From NCBI RefSeq assembly GCF_017744095.1, contig NZ_JAGHQX010000002.1, positions 434,001-498,000 on the forward strand: a stretch of DNA of 64,000 nt, read 5' to 3'. This document shows, one piece after another, positions 55,236-64,000 of the stretch; position 1 is the stretch's first letter, and every line of letters starts with the position of its first letter. This stretch comes from Shimia sp. R10_1. Its GTDB lineage: Bacteria > Pseudomonadota > Alphaproteobacteria > Rhodobacterales > Rhodobacteraceae. Both the position numbers and the translations under genes were made by a program. A model generated the notes under the pieces. It ran no database searches and had not been told where the DNA came from. It was given only the letters and a program-made list of their open reading frames with translations.

Positions 55236-55261
55236 GTGTCGCCCCACATACGGGGCGGCAC
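55236..55261. repeat. Hairpin between aglE and aglF
   Basis: A 10-bp stem with one wobble (GTGTCGCCCC against GGGGCGGCAC) and a 6-base loop lies 21 bp after the aglE stop. As at 42928-42955, it sits just after a binding-protein gene and probably sets unequal mRNA levels. Confidence 0.6.
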
Positions 55262-55282
55262 AGTTCAAAAAAGGGGTGCGCC

Positions 55283-56509
55283 ATGTCTCCGGCCCTGCTT
55301 GGTCTTGTGACCATTGCGATTGGTGTGAGTGGCTGTCTTGGCTATTTCTACCTGTCCAATCTCTTTCTGGATAAAGTCCTGTTTCCGCCGGTGGGCCCCA
55401 ATGCGGGGCGCAATATCAACCGCGCAAACATGATCCGCCCGTGGCTGTTTCTCGGCCCTGCGATCCTCGCGCTGGGGCTGTACCTCGGCTATCCGGTGAT
55501 TGAGACGCTGCGGCTGTCTCTCACGGACCGCACGCAGGATGAGGCCTTTGTGGGCCTTGCCAACTACAGCCAGATGTTTGCCGAACCCAAATTCTGGGAG
55601 GCGATGCGCAACAACATGCTGTGGCTGATTGTGGTGCCTGCCGCCTCCACCGCCTTTGGCCTGTTGGCAGCGCAGCTGACCGACCGCATCAAATGGGGCA
55701 ACATCGCCAAATCCCTGATCTTCATGCCGATGGCGATCTCTTTTGTGGGCGCGTCGGTGATCTTCAAACTGGTCTATGATGCGCGCCCTGCAGGCAACGA
55801 GCAGATTGGCATCTTGAACGCGGTCTGGTTGCAGTTTGAAGGTGGAATAGGCTCTTTTCTGATCCTGAAACTGATGCCTGCGGTGCTTCTGCTGAGCTTT
55901 GCCGCGATTGTGACTTATGTCGCCTATCTGCTGCTGCGCCCCCTGCTTGAAAGCGCGGGCACCGTGCTGATCAAAGCCCTGCGCGTGTTCGGCGCGGCTA
56001 TTGGCCTGTGGTTTGCCTATACCGCGCTCAGCAATGCGGTGACAGTCTTTGTCACCGAACTGGAATATGGCGCGCCACAAACGTGGCTGACCCTGCCGTT
56101 TTACAACAACTTCTTCCTGATGGTGGTGCTGATCTGGATCCAGACCGGCTTTGCCATGGTGATCCTCTCCGCCGCGCTGCGTGGCATTCCGGAGGAAACC
56201 ATCGAGGCCGCCATTCTGGATGGGGCCAACCCGTTTCAGATCTTCTTCAAGATCAAAGTGCCGCAGATCATGCCCACGATTGTCGTGGTCTGGACCACCA
56301 TCACGCTGGTCGTGCTCAAGGTCTTTGACATCGTGTTTGCCATGACCAACGGCCAGTGGGAAACGCAGGTCTTGGCCAACTACATGTATGACAAGCTGTT
56401 CCGCGCCAATGACTGGGGCGTGGGCTCTGCCAGCGCCATCATCATCATGCTGCTCGTCTCCCCGATCCTGATCTGGAACGTGGTGCAGGCCCGCAAAGAA
56501 CTGCGCTGA
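55283..56509 (+). CDS. aglF: Alpha-glucoside ABC transporter permease
   Basis: The 408-residue permease is longer than usual. It has two extra N-terminal hydrophobic stretches (LGLVTIAIGVSGCLGYFYLS and IRPWLFLGPAILALGLYLGY) and an inserted membrane pair near residues 190-260. The EAA motif is ETIEAAILDGANPFQIFFKIKVPQI. AglF proteins are typically of this long form. It works with AglG. Confidence 0.92.
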   Translation: MSPALLGLVTIAIGVSGCLGYFYLSNLFLDKVLFPPVGPNAGRNINRANMIRPWLFLGPAILALGLYLGYPVIETLRLSLTDRTQDEAFVGLANYSQMFAEPKFWEAMRNNMLWLIVVPAASTAFGLLAAQLTDRIKWGNIAKSLIFMPMAISFVGASVIFKLVYDARPAGNEQIGILNAVWLQFEGGIGSFLILKLMPAVLLLSFAAIVTYVAYLLLRPLLESAGTVLIKALRVFGAAIGLWFAYTALSNAVTVFVTELEYGAPQTWLTLPFYNNFFLMVVLIWIQTGFAMVILSAALRGIPEETIEAAILDGANPFQIFFKIKVPQIMPTIVVVWTTITLVVLKVFDIVFAMTNGQWETQVLANYMYDKLFRANDWGVGSASAIIIMLLVSPILIWNVVQARKELR

Positions 56510-56520
56510 GGAGAGAGACC

Positions 56521-57684
56521 ATGGACAATATCGCAGGACGCAAATCCGCTCTCAGCTGGGCCGTGAATATCTCGGTCGTGCTGCTTGTGGCGCTGTGGCT
56601 CTTCCCCACCGTTGGTTTGCTGGTGTCCTCCTTCCGCACCGCAGACCAGATCTCTGCCTCGGGATGGTGGAAATCCCTGTTTTCGGCAGAGCAGGTCGTG
56701 CAACTGCGCACCGGTGGGGCGGAGGCCGCAATGCAGGAGGGTGACCTCTGGGTGGTTGAGGGCAATCTGCTTGAGGAGGCTGAAGATGGCCCCGCACCGG
56801 GCATCACCATCACGCGCTTTGGCGTCTCCTCCAAAGCGGTGGACGCCTTTGCGGTGGGTGACACAGCGACGTTTTCCAAAGATGAGAAGACCTTCACCAT
56901 GGACGCGGCGGGGACCTATCGCTTCACCTCCACTGAGAAGCTGCGCAAACGCGGCCAACGGGTGTTCATCACCGCGACCCTGCCGCCAGACTTTACGCTT
57001 GAGAACTATGATCAGGTGCTCTTTTCCGGCAACAGCAATGACAGCATGGCCAAAGCGTTTTTCAACACGCTGACAGTCACGATTCCGGCCACAATCATCC
57101 CAATCCTGATCGCCGCCTTCGCCGCCTATGCGCTGGCATGGATGGAGTTTCCGGGCCGTGTGCTGTTGATTGCGACGGTTGTGGGCCTCTTGGTGGTGCC
57201 CTTGCAGCTGGCGCTGATCCCGCTGTTGAAGCTGCACCTCAACATCGGCATCGGCAAAGGCTATCTTGGCGTCTGGCTGGCTCACACGGGGTTTGGCCTA
57301 CCGCTCGCGATCTACCTACTGCGCAACTACATGGCAGGGCTGCCCAAAGACATCATCGAGAACGCCAAAGTGGATGGCGCCACGGATTTTCAGATCTTCA
57401 CCAAGATCATCCTGCCCCTGTCTTTCCCTGCGTTGGCCTCTTTCGCGATCCTGCAATTCCTCTGGACTTGGAATGACCTGCTGGTGGCCAAAGTCTTCCT
57501 GATTGATGCCACCGGCAACACCACCGTGATGACCAATCAGATTGTCGAGCTGCTGGGCACCCGTGGCGGCAATTGGGAGATCCTCGCAACCGCAGCCTTT
57601 GTCTCCATCGTGGCACCGCTCTGCGTGTTCTTTGCCATGCAACGCTATCTCGTGCGCGGCCTGCTGGCCGGCTCCGTGAAATAA
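56521..57684 (+). CDS. aglG: Alpha-glucoside ABC transporter permease
   Basis: The 387-residue permease has one helix at residues 15-35, then a long periplasmic segment (about 40-170), then five helices. The EAA motif is KDIIENAKVDGATDFQIFTKIILPLSFPA. The periplasmic insert is normal in AglG. It follows aglF by 11 bp. Confidence 0.92.
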   Translation: MDNIAGRKSALSWAVNISVVLLVALWLFPTVGLLVSSFRTADQISASGWWKSLFSAEQVVQLRTGGAEAAMQEGDLWVVEGNLLEEAEDGPAPGITITRFGVSSKAVDAFAVGDTATFSKDEKTFTMDAAGTYRFTSTEKLRKRGQRVFITATLPPDFTLENYDQVLFSGNSNDSMAKAFFNTLTVTIPATIIPILIAAFAAYALAWMEFPGRVLLIATVVGLLVVPLQLALIPLLKLHLNIGIGKGYLGVWLAHTGFGLPLAIYLLRNYMAGLPKDIIENAKVDGATDFQIFTKIILPLSFPALASFAILQFLWTWNDLLVAKVFLIDATGNTTVMTNQIVELLGTRGGNWEILATAAFVSIVAPLCVFFAMQRYLVRGLLAGSVK

Positions 57685-57734
57685 CAAACAGACCCTAACA
57701 CGGCAGAAATGCCGCCAATATCTAGGACGACCCG

Positions 57735-59432
57735 ATGACATATCAGGACCCGAACATGACCCAAGACACCGCTCTCATCACAGACCCAGATTGGTGGCGC
57801 GGTGCGGTGATCTATCAGATTTATCCGCGCTCCTATCAGGACAGCAACGGCGACGGCATTGGCGATTTGGCTGGCATCATCCAGCGCCTGCCCCATGTGG
57901 CCAGCCTTGGTGTGGATGCCATCTGGCTCTCACCGTTCTTCACCTCACCGATGCTGGATTTTGGCTATGACGTCTCTGACTATCGCGATGTCGACCCGAT
58001 GTTTGGCACGCTCGCGGATTTTGACGCGCTGATCGCCAAGGCCCATGAGCTGGGCATCAAGATCATCATCGATCTCGTACTCAGCCACACCTCCGATCAG
58101 CACCCGTGGTTTGTGGAAAGCCGCGCCGATCGCAGCAATGACAAAGCCGACTGGTATGTCTGGGCTGACGCAAAGCCGGATGGCACGCCGCCCAACAACT
58201 GGTTGTCGATCTTTGGTGGTCCGGCCTGGCAGTGGGACACCGCGCGGATGCAGTATTACCTGCACAACTTCCTCAAGGAACAGCCGGACCTCAACTTCCA
58301 CAACGCGGAGGTGCGGCAAGAGCTTTTGGATGTGGCCCGCTTCTGGCTGGAGCGTGGGGTGGATGGCTTCCGTCTGGACACGGTGAACTTCTACTATTGT
58401 GACGCCCAGCTGCGCGACAACCCGCCCCTGCCCGAGGATCAGCGCAACGACAATATCGCGCCAGCGGTGAACCCCTATAACCATCAGGATCACCTGCACG
58501 ACAAAAACCAGCCGGAAAACCTCGACTTCCTGCGCGATCTGCGGGATTTGCTAAATGAATATGACGCGATCACCACCGTGGGTGAGGTGGGAGATTCCCA
58601 CCGCGGCAGCGAAATTCAGGCGGAATACACCGGCGGCGGGGACAAGTTGCATATGGCCTATGATTTTGCCCTGCTTGGCCATGTGCATCCCACCGGCACC
58701 CGCATCGCCGAAGTGATGGCAAAGGCGGAAAGCTTCTCTCAGGACAGCTGGGGCTGCTGGGCCTATTCCAACCATGACGTGGAACGCCACGGCTCCCGTT
58801 GGTCGCTGTCAGATGCGGCCCAGCGCACCTATGCGGCGCTTTTGATGTCGCTGCGCGGATCGGCCTGTATCTATCAAGGTGAAGAGCTGGGCCTGCCGGA
58901 GGCGGATGTGGCGTTTGACGATCTGCAAGATCCCTATGGCATCCGTTTCTGGCCAAAGTTCAAAGGGCGCGATGGCTGTCGCACGCCCATGGTGTGGAAA
59001 TCTGACAATCAGAATGGCGGGTTCTCAGAGAGCAAGCCATGGCTGCCGGTGGCCTCTGAGCATCTGGCGCTGTCGGTTGATGCGCAGGAAGAGGCTTCCG
59101 GCTCCATGCTGAATTTCTACCGCCGCCTGATCGCCTTCCGCAAAACCGTGCCTGCGCTGGCCAAGGGGGATTTCACCCTGATCCACGCCGATGACACCCA
59201 CATCCGGTTTGAGCGCAGCCACAATGGCACCCGCGCGATCTGTGCCTTCAACCTGTCTGAAAAAGACCAGAGCTTCGATCTGCCCAGCGGCGCCTGGAAA
59301 GTAGAGGCCAAAGCCCCCTTCACCGTCAGCCGTGATGGCAACAGCGTCACCTTGCCTGGATGGCAAGCGGTCTTTGCGGTCACATCAGGCTCTAACACAG
59401 CGCAAAACAGCGAGGAAAGCGGACATGGCTGA
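57735..59432 (+). CDS. aglA: Alpha-glucosidase, GH13 family
   Basis: The 565-residue enzyme has the GH13 regions: IIIDLVLSHTSDQHPWF, nucleophile D215 in GFRLDTVNFYY, acid/base E284 in TTVGEVGDS, and SNHDVERH. AGGA lies 8 bp before the ATG at 57735; a second ATG at 57756 is in frame. No signal peptide is present, so imported alpha-glucosides are cut in the cytoplasm. It overlaps aglK by 8 bp. Confidence 0.95.
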   Translation: MTYQDPNMTQDTALITDPDWWRGAVIYQIYPRSYQDSNGDGIGDLAGIIQRLPHVASLGVDAIWLSPFFTSPMLDFGYDVSDYRDVDPMFGTLADFDALIAKAHELGIKIIIDLVLSHTSDQHPWFVESRADRSNDKADWYVWADAKPDGTPPNNWLSIFGGPAWQWDTARMQYYLHNFLKEQPDLNFHNAEVRQELLDVARFWLERGVDGFRLDTVNFYYCDAQLRDNPPLPEDQRNDNIAPAVNPYNHQDHLHDKNQPENLDFLRDLRDLLNEYDAITTVGEVGDSHRGSEIQAEYTGGGDKLHMAYDFALLGHVHPTGTRIAEVMAKAESFSQDSWGCWAYSNHDVERHGSRWSLSDAAQRTYAALLMSLRGSACIYQGEELGLPEADVAFDDLQDPYGIRFWPKFKGRDGCRTPMVWKSDNQNGGFSESKPWLPVASEHLALSVDAQEEASGSMLNFYRRLIAFRKTVPALAKGDFTLIHADDTHIRFERSHNGTRAICAFNLSEKDQSFDLPSGAWKVEAKAPFTVSRDGNSVTLPGWQAVFAVTSGSNTAQNSEESGHG

Positions 59433-60546
59433 TCTGGTTCTCAAAGATGTGGCCAAGTCTTATGGCCAGGTGAATGTATTGAGCAACATCGATCTGGAGA
59501 TCGAGAAAGGCGAATTGATTGTCTTTGTCGGCCCATCGGGATGCGGCAAATCCACCTTGCTGAGGATGATTGCGGGGCTCGAACATATCACCGGTGGCAC
59601 GCTGGAAATTGACGGCACATTGGTCAACGACGTGCCGCCCAGCCAGCGCGGCATCGCCATGGTGTTCCAATCCTACGCGCTTTATCCGCATCTCACCGTG
59701 CGCGAGAACATGTCTTTTGCGCTCAAGATCGCGAAGATGAGCACGGCGGAGATCAACGAGCGCGTGGAGAAGGCCGCCAAGACCCTGCAGCTGCACAATC
59801 TGCTGGATCGCTTGCCCAAAGAGCTCTCTGGTGGGCAACGCCAGCGTGTGGCCATTGGCCGCTCGATTGTGCGCGATCCAAAGGTCTATCTGTTTGATGA
59901 GCCGCTCTCCAACCTTGATGCCGCGCTGCGCGTGGCCACCCGCATTGAGATTGCACAGCTCAAGGAAAGCATGCCTGACAGCACCATGGTCTATGTGACC
60001 CACGATCAAGTGGAGGCGATGACGCTTGCCTCGCGCATTGTGGTGCTGGCCGGTGGCGGTATTGCGCAGGTTGGCACGCCGCTTGAGCTCTATGAGCGTC
60101 CGGAAAATGAGTTTGTCGCGCAGTTTATCGGCTCTCCAGCCATGAACCTGCTGCCCGGCAAAATCACCGGCACGGGCGAGACAACCACCGTGGCATTGGA
60201 TGCAGGTGGCACCGCCACATCGACGGTGCCGTCGCGCGCTGAAGACATGGGGCGTGCCGTGAACATCGGCGTGCGCCCCGAAGACCTGATGACAACCGAC
60301 GGCCCCGCAATCTTTACCGGTACGGTCAATATCACCGAAGCTCTGGGAGAGGTCACCCTGCTCTATTTTCAGCCACAAGGGGGTGCGGATCCGATCATTG
60401 GGAAACTGCAGGGCATTCACCCAGATCTCAAGGGTCAGCAAGTGGCCTTGACGGCGGATCCAAGCAAGGTTCATGTTTTCGCAGATACGCAATCCCTGCT
60501 GTATCGCGACCGTCCCATCAAAGAAATCGCAACGAAAGCGCATTGA
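59425..60546 (+). CDS. aglK: Alpha-glucoside ABC transporter ATPase
   Basis: The ATG at 59425 gives 373 residues with GPSGCGKSTLLRMIAGLEHI, LSGGQRQRVAIGRSIVRDPK, VYLFDEPLSNLD and YVTHDQVEAMT, then a MalK-type C-terminal domain. It powers AglFG. The preferred start overlaps aglA. An open frame exists further upstream from 59332 but runs inside aglA. Confidence 0.94.
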   Translation: MADLVLKDVAKSYGQVNVLSNIDLEIEKGELIVFVGPSGCGKSTLLRMIAGLEHITGGTLEIDGTLVNDVPPSQRGIAMVFQSYALYPHLTVRENMSFALKIAKMSTAEINERVEKAAKTLQLHNLLDRLPKELSGGQRQRVAIGRSIVRDPKVYLFDEPLSNLDAALRVATRIEIAQLKESMPDSTMVYVTHDQVEAMTLASRIVVLAGGGIAQVGTPLELYERPENEFVAQFIGSPAMNLLPGKITGTGETTTVALDAGGTATSTVPSRAEDMGRAVNIGVRPEDLMTTDGPAIFTGTVNITEALGEVTLLYFQPQGGADPIIGKLQGIHPDLKGQQVALTADPSKVHVFADTQSLLYRDRPIKEIATKAH

Positions 60547-60816
60547 ACCGCAAACGGTTGCCATTACGGAACGTGAGCAACACAGCAAAACTGTGGTGCG
60601 GTGGACAATTTCATTGCAGACTTTGCCAATGAAACGCACCGATTTAGAATCACATCGGCACGACCTGTCTGAAACCGCTGTTAATTCGGGCCAAACCGCC
60701 CAAATTGGCTTGTTTTGCTGTGGCGCAGCAAAGGTTTCAACACTATCTTTACCTCTGCTACATACCCCTAAGCCATTGTGTTCATCCGGCTCTTTTTTGT
60801 CATGGGTCCTCTTGTC
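60547..60816. other. Intergenic region between aglK and the PhnD-like gene
   Basis: About 270 bp without a clear gene. A perfect 7-bp hairpin TTTGCTG/CAGCAAA (loop TGGCG) lies at 60714-60732 with no T run. It probably contains the promoter of the binding-protein/kinase pair, which I could not place. Confidence 0.5.
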
Positions 60817-61722
60817 ATGTCTCGTCTCGCCCGCCTGATATTACGTGTTGCCACCATGTTGGCATGTTTGGCGCCGATCAAACTGGTGGCTGAGACCCTG
60901 ACAATTGGCACCATGAATCAGGGCATCCGCACCCAAATGAAAATCTATGAACCCTTTGCGGCGCATATCGAGAGAGAAATGCGGGGCACAGAGATCAAGA
61001 GTGTGCGCCTGATGGTGGTGCCAAACGCCGATCAGATGGCTGACGCGATCAGGCGCAATGAAGTGGATATTTTTATCGACAGCCCGCTCGTGGCGGGCAA
61101 AGTGGCCAGAATGTCCGGTGCGCAGCCATTTCTGCGCCGTCTGCAGCAAGGATCGCGCGCGCACTACTCCGTCATTATCGCCCGCAAAGACAGCGGCATA
61201 TCAACAGTCGCAGATCTTGAGGGCAAAACGATTGCCTTCACGGAGCCCGACTCCTGTGTTGGCTATTTGCTGCCAGCCCATATCATCGTCAAAAATGGGC
61301 TTGGTCTCAGAGAAATTATGAGCCGTGAACAGCTGGCGCGACCTGGTGAGGTGAACTTCAGGTTTTCGTCACATGAAAAGAACACAATCTACCAAATTGC
61401 CACAGATCGTGTTGATGCCGCGGCGGTGAGCCTTGACTCCCTGCTGAGCTTGCGCGAAGCGCGGCCCGGAGAATATCGCATCGTGGCGAGCTCTTCTCAA
61501 TTTCCGCGACAGGTTTTGCTGTATCGCGACAATATGGACGCCAATATTTTGTCCGATCTACGTGCCATACTGCTGGCCATGCCGGAAACTGAAGAAGGTC
61601 GAAACGTGCTGCGCAAGCTTGAAAATACAAGCGGATTTGAGGATTTTCCAAAGGGACCCAATCCGCTTTTTGCGCGGATCAATATGATTTTGGATGATCT
61701 GTCCGCTGCGGGGATCAAGTAA
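60817..61722 (+). CDS. PhnD-like periplasmic binding protein without a transporter
   Basis: The ATG at 60817 gives 301 residues (an ATG at 60802 and a GTG at 60778 are also in frame). A signal peptide ends near APIKLVAE. The mature protein resembles phosphate/phosphite/phosphonate binding proteins: LTIGTMNQGIRTQMKIYEPFAAHIE, VVPNADQMADAIRRNEVDIFIDSPL, DLEGKTIAFTEPDSCVGYLLPAHII and RVDAAAVSLDSLLSL. No permease or ATPase is nearby. The sensor kinase starts 1 bp after its stop, so it most likely presents a ligand to that kinase. The ligand is unknown. Confidence 0.85.
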   Translation: MSRLARLILRVATMLACLAPIKLVAETLTIGTMNQGIRTQMKIYEPFAAHIEREMRGTEIKSVRLMVVPNADQMADAIRRNEVDIFIDSPLVAGKVARMSGAQPFLRRLQQGSRAHYSVIIARKDSGISTVADLEGKTIAFTEPDSCVGYLLPAHIIVKNGLGLREIMSREQLARPGEVNFRFSSHEKNTIYQIATDRVDAAAVSLDSLLSLREARPGEYRIVASSSQFPRQVLLYRDNMDANILSDLRAILLAMPETEEGRNVLRKLENTSGFEDFPKGPNPLFARINMILDDLSAAGIK

Positions 61723-61723
61723 G

Positions 61724-64000
61724 GTGTCCGCGCCTAAGAATCCGCTTCTGCGACCTTTGTCAAAGACATGGCAATCGCTGACCTACGGCCTTGGCCGTCG
61801 GATGACGCTGTATTTTGGGATCATGATCGGCGCGTTTGTGACAACGCTGATTTACCTGAACACGCTGACGCAGCTGGAACTTGTGCGCACACGATTTGCC
61901 GAACGCTCTGATGCACTCGGCATTCTTATACAGGAAGTCACCCTGCCCTATCTCTTTGAGGGGCGTCCGGCAGAGCTGGACATCATCTATCAGGAATTGT
62001 TGCGCCAGCCAGACATTTTGAGCCTGAAGTTTGTCGATCCCAACGGATATCTTCTGGTGAACGGCGAAGAGGACGCGAATGCGCTGTTTCTGAGCCGCGT
62101 CGACGATCCGATCATTGCGGAGACCTCGGAATCAAAAGTCAAAAAAATCGTGTCAGAGAACAGCGTCATTCAGGTCGCGGTCCCCGTGATCTATGGGAAC
62201 GTGAACTATGGCACCATTCGGTTTGATTTGGACGGCGCACCTGCCAACAATGAAGTGAGCCTGGTGCTGCGCCGCAACATGTTGTTTGGCGTGTTCTTTA
62301 CCTTGACCGGTGTCTTGCTCAGCATCTGGGTGTCCCGACGGTTGACCGAACCTTTGGCGCGACTCAATAGCGCGACCAAACGCGCCGCAAAGGGCAACCT
62401 GAACCAATCCATTGTCATTCGCACGAATGATGAGGTGGAAGGACTCGCCAACAGCTTCAACTTGATGCTTGGCAATCTCCGGGCCTGGGTGCAGTCGCTT
62501 GAAGATACGCAGACCAAACTGGAGCTTTCCGGACGCGACTTGAATGCCAAGAACAAAGAGCTCCAAGTCGCTGCGGAGCAGGCCCAAGCCGCAGAGAAAG
62601 CAAAGTCGCAGTTTTTGGCGCGGATGAGCCACGAAATCCGCACCCCGATGAACGGTGTACTTGGCATGGCCGAACTGTTGGCGGACACGGATTTATCCAA
62701 TGATCAGAAAGACCTGCTGGAATCGATACACAGTTCCGGCTCTACACTTCTGACCATCATCAACGACATTTTGGATTTCTCCAAGATTGACGGCAAGCAT
62801 ATGGTCCTGCGCGAAGAGGTCTTTCGTCCAAGCGAGGTCATTGAAAACACGGCGCAAATGCTCGCATTTCAAGCCGCTTCTGCGGGCGTGGACCTGATCA
62901 CCCGCATCGAACCAACATTGCCAAAATCGCTGGTGGGTGACGATGCCCGCCTACAGCAGATTATTATCAACCTGGTTGGCAACGCCTTGAAGTTCACCGA
63001 AGAAGGCTATGTGCTGATCAACGCCACGCTGAAGACAGAGGATGGGCGCGACGTGATGCAGGTGGACGTTTGCGACACCGGTATTGGCATTCCCCAAAGT
63101 CAACTTGAAACGGTCTTTGATCAGTTCACGCAGGTGGATGGATCCTACAGTCGCCGCCATCAGGGCACGGGATTGGGCCTGGCCATCGCCAAGGGCTTTA
63201 TCGAATTGTTGGGGGGGCGCATTTGGGCAAAGTCCGAGATTGGAACCGGCACCACTTTCAGCTTTACTGTCCCAATTGTCTCACCAGAGGCGCCACCTCC
63301 GCTGCAATCTGAAGACAGCGTCGATCTGGAAGGGCTCAAGGTTCTGGTGATGCAGTCCGAACCAACAGCCCTGTTTGTCGTGAAAGAAACCCTGAAGCAA
63401 TGGGGTGCGGAGCCACATACGTTCGAGACAGCCAATGCGGCGCTTACGAGCCTAAGCGATGCAGCGCAATCAGATGCCCCCTACGATGTGATCATCACAG
63501 AAACCACCATGCCGGACATGGAACAGAGCAAGCTTTTCACAGAAATCAAAGCTGCACAGGGCCGCAAAACAGCACAGCTCATTGTGGTAAAACCGATCAA
63601 CGAAGGGGTGTCGCCCGAAATCGAGGCGATCATGCAGGCGGATGCAGAACTCTTGAAACCTGTGAACACCCGCAAATTGCTGCTAGCGCTGCTGCCTGAC
63701 GAAATGGAAGTCGAAGACACTGTCGCAACCTCATCTTTTGAACAGCCCCGCGTCGCGCCCAAACCCGTCGCACAAGAGCTTTCTAACGAGCCGGACCGCA
63801 AGACCATTCTGATTGTGGATGACAACAAAACCAACCGGAAGCTCATCGAAGTGTACCTCACCCGGTTGGGAGTCAGTCATTTTTCCGCAAACGATGGTGA
63901 GGAGGCGATCAACCGGTTCCAGAAACACAAACCGGATCTGGTGTTGATGGATGTGAGCATGCCCGTGATGAACGGGTTGGAAGCAACGCGCGAAATCCGT
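61724..64000 (+). CDS. Hybrid sensor histidine kinase, cut at the window edge
   Basis: A GTG at 61724 opens 759 codons to the window end. Membrane helices lie at about residues 27-45 and 185-205, with a periplasmic sensing region between them and a HAMP domain at about 206-258. The histidine kinase core has H303 in FLARMSHEIRTPMNG, NLVGNALKFTEEG, DTGIGIP and GTGLGLAIAKGF. A first receiver (about 535-660) has glutamate E593 where the phosphorylated aspartate should be and lacks the acidic pair. A second receiver from about 690 is intact (ILIVDDNKTN, D743 in LVLMDVSMPVMNG) but unfinished. It is coupled to the binding protein upstream. Confidence 0.93.
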   Translation, partial: MSAPKNPLLRPLSKTWQSLTYGLGRRMTLYFGIMIGAFVTTLIYLNTLTQLELVRTRFAERSDALGILIQEVTLPYLFEGRPAELDIIYQELLRQPDILSLKFVDPNGYLLVNGEEDANALFLSRVDDPIIAETSESKVKKIVSENSVIQVAVPVIYGNVNYGTIRFDLDGAPANNEVSLVLRRNMLFGVFFTLTGVLLSIWVSRRLTEPLARLNSATKRAAKGNLNQSIVIRTNDEVEGLANSFNLMLGNLRAWVQSLEDTQTKLELSGRDLNAKNKELQVAAEQAQAAEKAKSQFLARMSHEIRTPMNGVLGMAELLADTDLSNDQKDLLESIHSSGSTLLTIINDILDFSKIDGKHMVLREEVFRPSEVIENTAQMLAFQAASAGVDLITRIEPTLPKSLVGDDARLQQIIINLVGNALKFTEEGYVLINATLKTEDGRDVMQVDVCDTGIGIPQSQLETVFDQFTQVDGSYSRRHQGTGLGLAIAKGFIELLGGRIWAKSEIGTGTTFSFTVPIVSPEAPPPLQSEDSVDLEGLKVLVMQSEPTALFVVKETLKQWGAEPHTFETANAALTSLSDAAQSDAPYDVIITETTMPDMEQSKLFTEIKAAQGRKTAQLIVVKPINEGVSPEIEAIMQADAELLKPVNTRKLLLALLPDEMEVEDTVATSSFEQPRVAPKPVAQELSNEPDRKTILIVDDNKTNRKLIEVYLTRLGVSHFSANDGEEAINRFQKHKPDLVLMDVSMPVMNGLEATREIR

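Noticed and set aside
53823-55268. A 481-codon minus-strand frame opposite aglE
   Set aside because: aglE has a signal peptide, ribosome site and operon context; the antisense product has no motif.
60714-60732. Hairpin TTTGCTG/CAGCAAA taken at first as an aglK terminator
   Set aside because: It lies about 170 bp after aglK and has no T run; kept only as a note in the intergenic entry.
1-64000. CRISPR arrays, tRNA or rRNA genes, insertion sequences, prophage or toxin-antitoxin genes
   Set aside because: No regularly spaced long repeats, cloverleaf-like segments, transposase or integrase motifs were seen by eye; the 11-bp arrays lack spacers and are not CRISPR.

Overview
The window looks like a chromosome segment of a marine alphaproteobacterium of the Roseobacter group (Rhodobacteraceae). 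This rests on gene content recognised by eye, not on a database search: a rimP-nusA-ylxR-infB operon with an alphaproteobacterial YlxR/L7Ae-type fusion, an aglR/aglEFGAK alpha-glucoside locus, a carbon-nitrogen hydrolase/grxC/comF cluster, and many periplasmic-binding-protein transporters. No tRNA, rRNA, CRISPR array, insertion sequence or phage gene was seen. Genes are tightly packed, with many ATGA-type overlaps and no gene-free stretch above about 300 bp.

Left part (1-39 kb), mostly housekeeping. A truncated amino-acid binding protein faces radC. Next come a PstS/OmpA fusion with a secreted hypothetical protein, then secA divergent from a parvulin-argJ-mutT run. A short conserved-looking ORF and the rimP-nusA-ylxR-infB operon follow; the operon has a terminator-like hairpin immediately before rimP. 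Then come a Tat-exported oligopeptide-type binding protein, a proline iminopeptidase divergent from ubiG, the MarR/amidohydrolase/grxC/comF cluster, a degenerate methyltransferase and hemH. Two L,D-transpeptidases flank a CAP-domain lipoprotein. After these lie an RNA methyltransferase, an ABC exporter, cca, two Nudix hydrolases, hslO, a receiver/PP2C phosphatase divergent from an Hpt protein, ilvA and two unrecognised proteins.

Middle part (37-51 kb), an amino-sugar island. A GntR/UTRA regulator and a GH20 hexosaminidase are transcribed divergently from a long operon. That operon encodes two permeases, a binding protein, an ATPase, a Gfo/Idh/MocA oxidoreductase, a SIS-domain deaminase candidate, an AgaS-like SIS protein, a ROK kinase, a KbaZ/GatZ-like protein, NagA and CutC. 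The set fits uptake and catabolism of N-acetylglucosamine and/or N-acetylgalactosamine released from oligosaccharides: kinase, deacetylase, SIS-type deaminases, then a tagatose-phosphate step.

Right part (51-60.5 kb), a glucoside island. A GH1 beta-glucosidase and the LacI-type regulator AglR are divergent from aglE-F-G-A-K. Two palindromic AglR-type operator candidates lie in the divergent promoter region.

The right edge holds a PhnD-like periplasmic binding protein without any transporter partner. It is followed one base later by a hybrid sensor kinase that runs off the window, so this is probably a sensory pair.

The least expected sequence signal is a set of three intergenic arrays. Each has three tandem 11-bp units sharing a GGTA-like core (849-881, 28930-28962, 39810-39842). 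The first two also share flanking sequence, which suggests a dispersed element or a helically phased protein-binding site.
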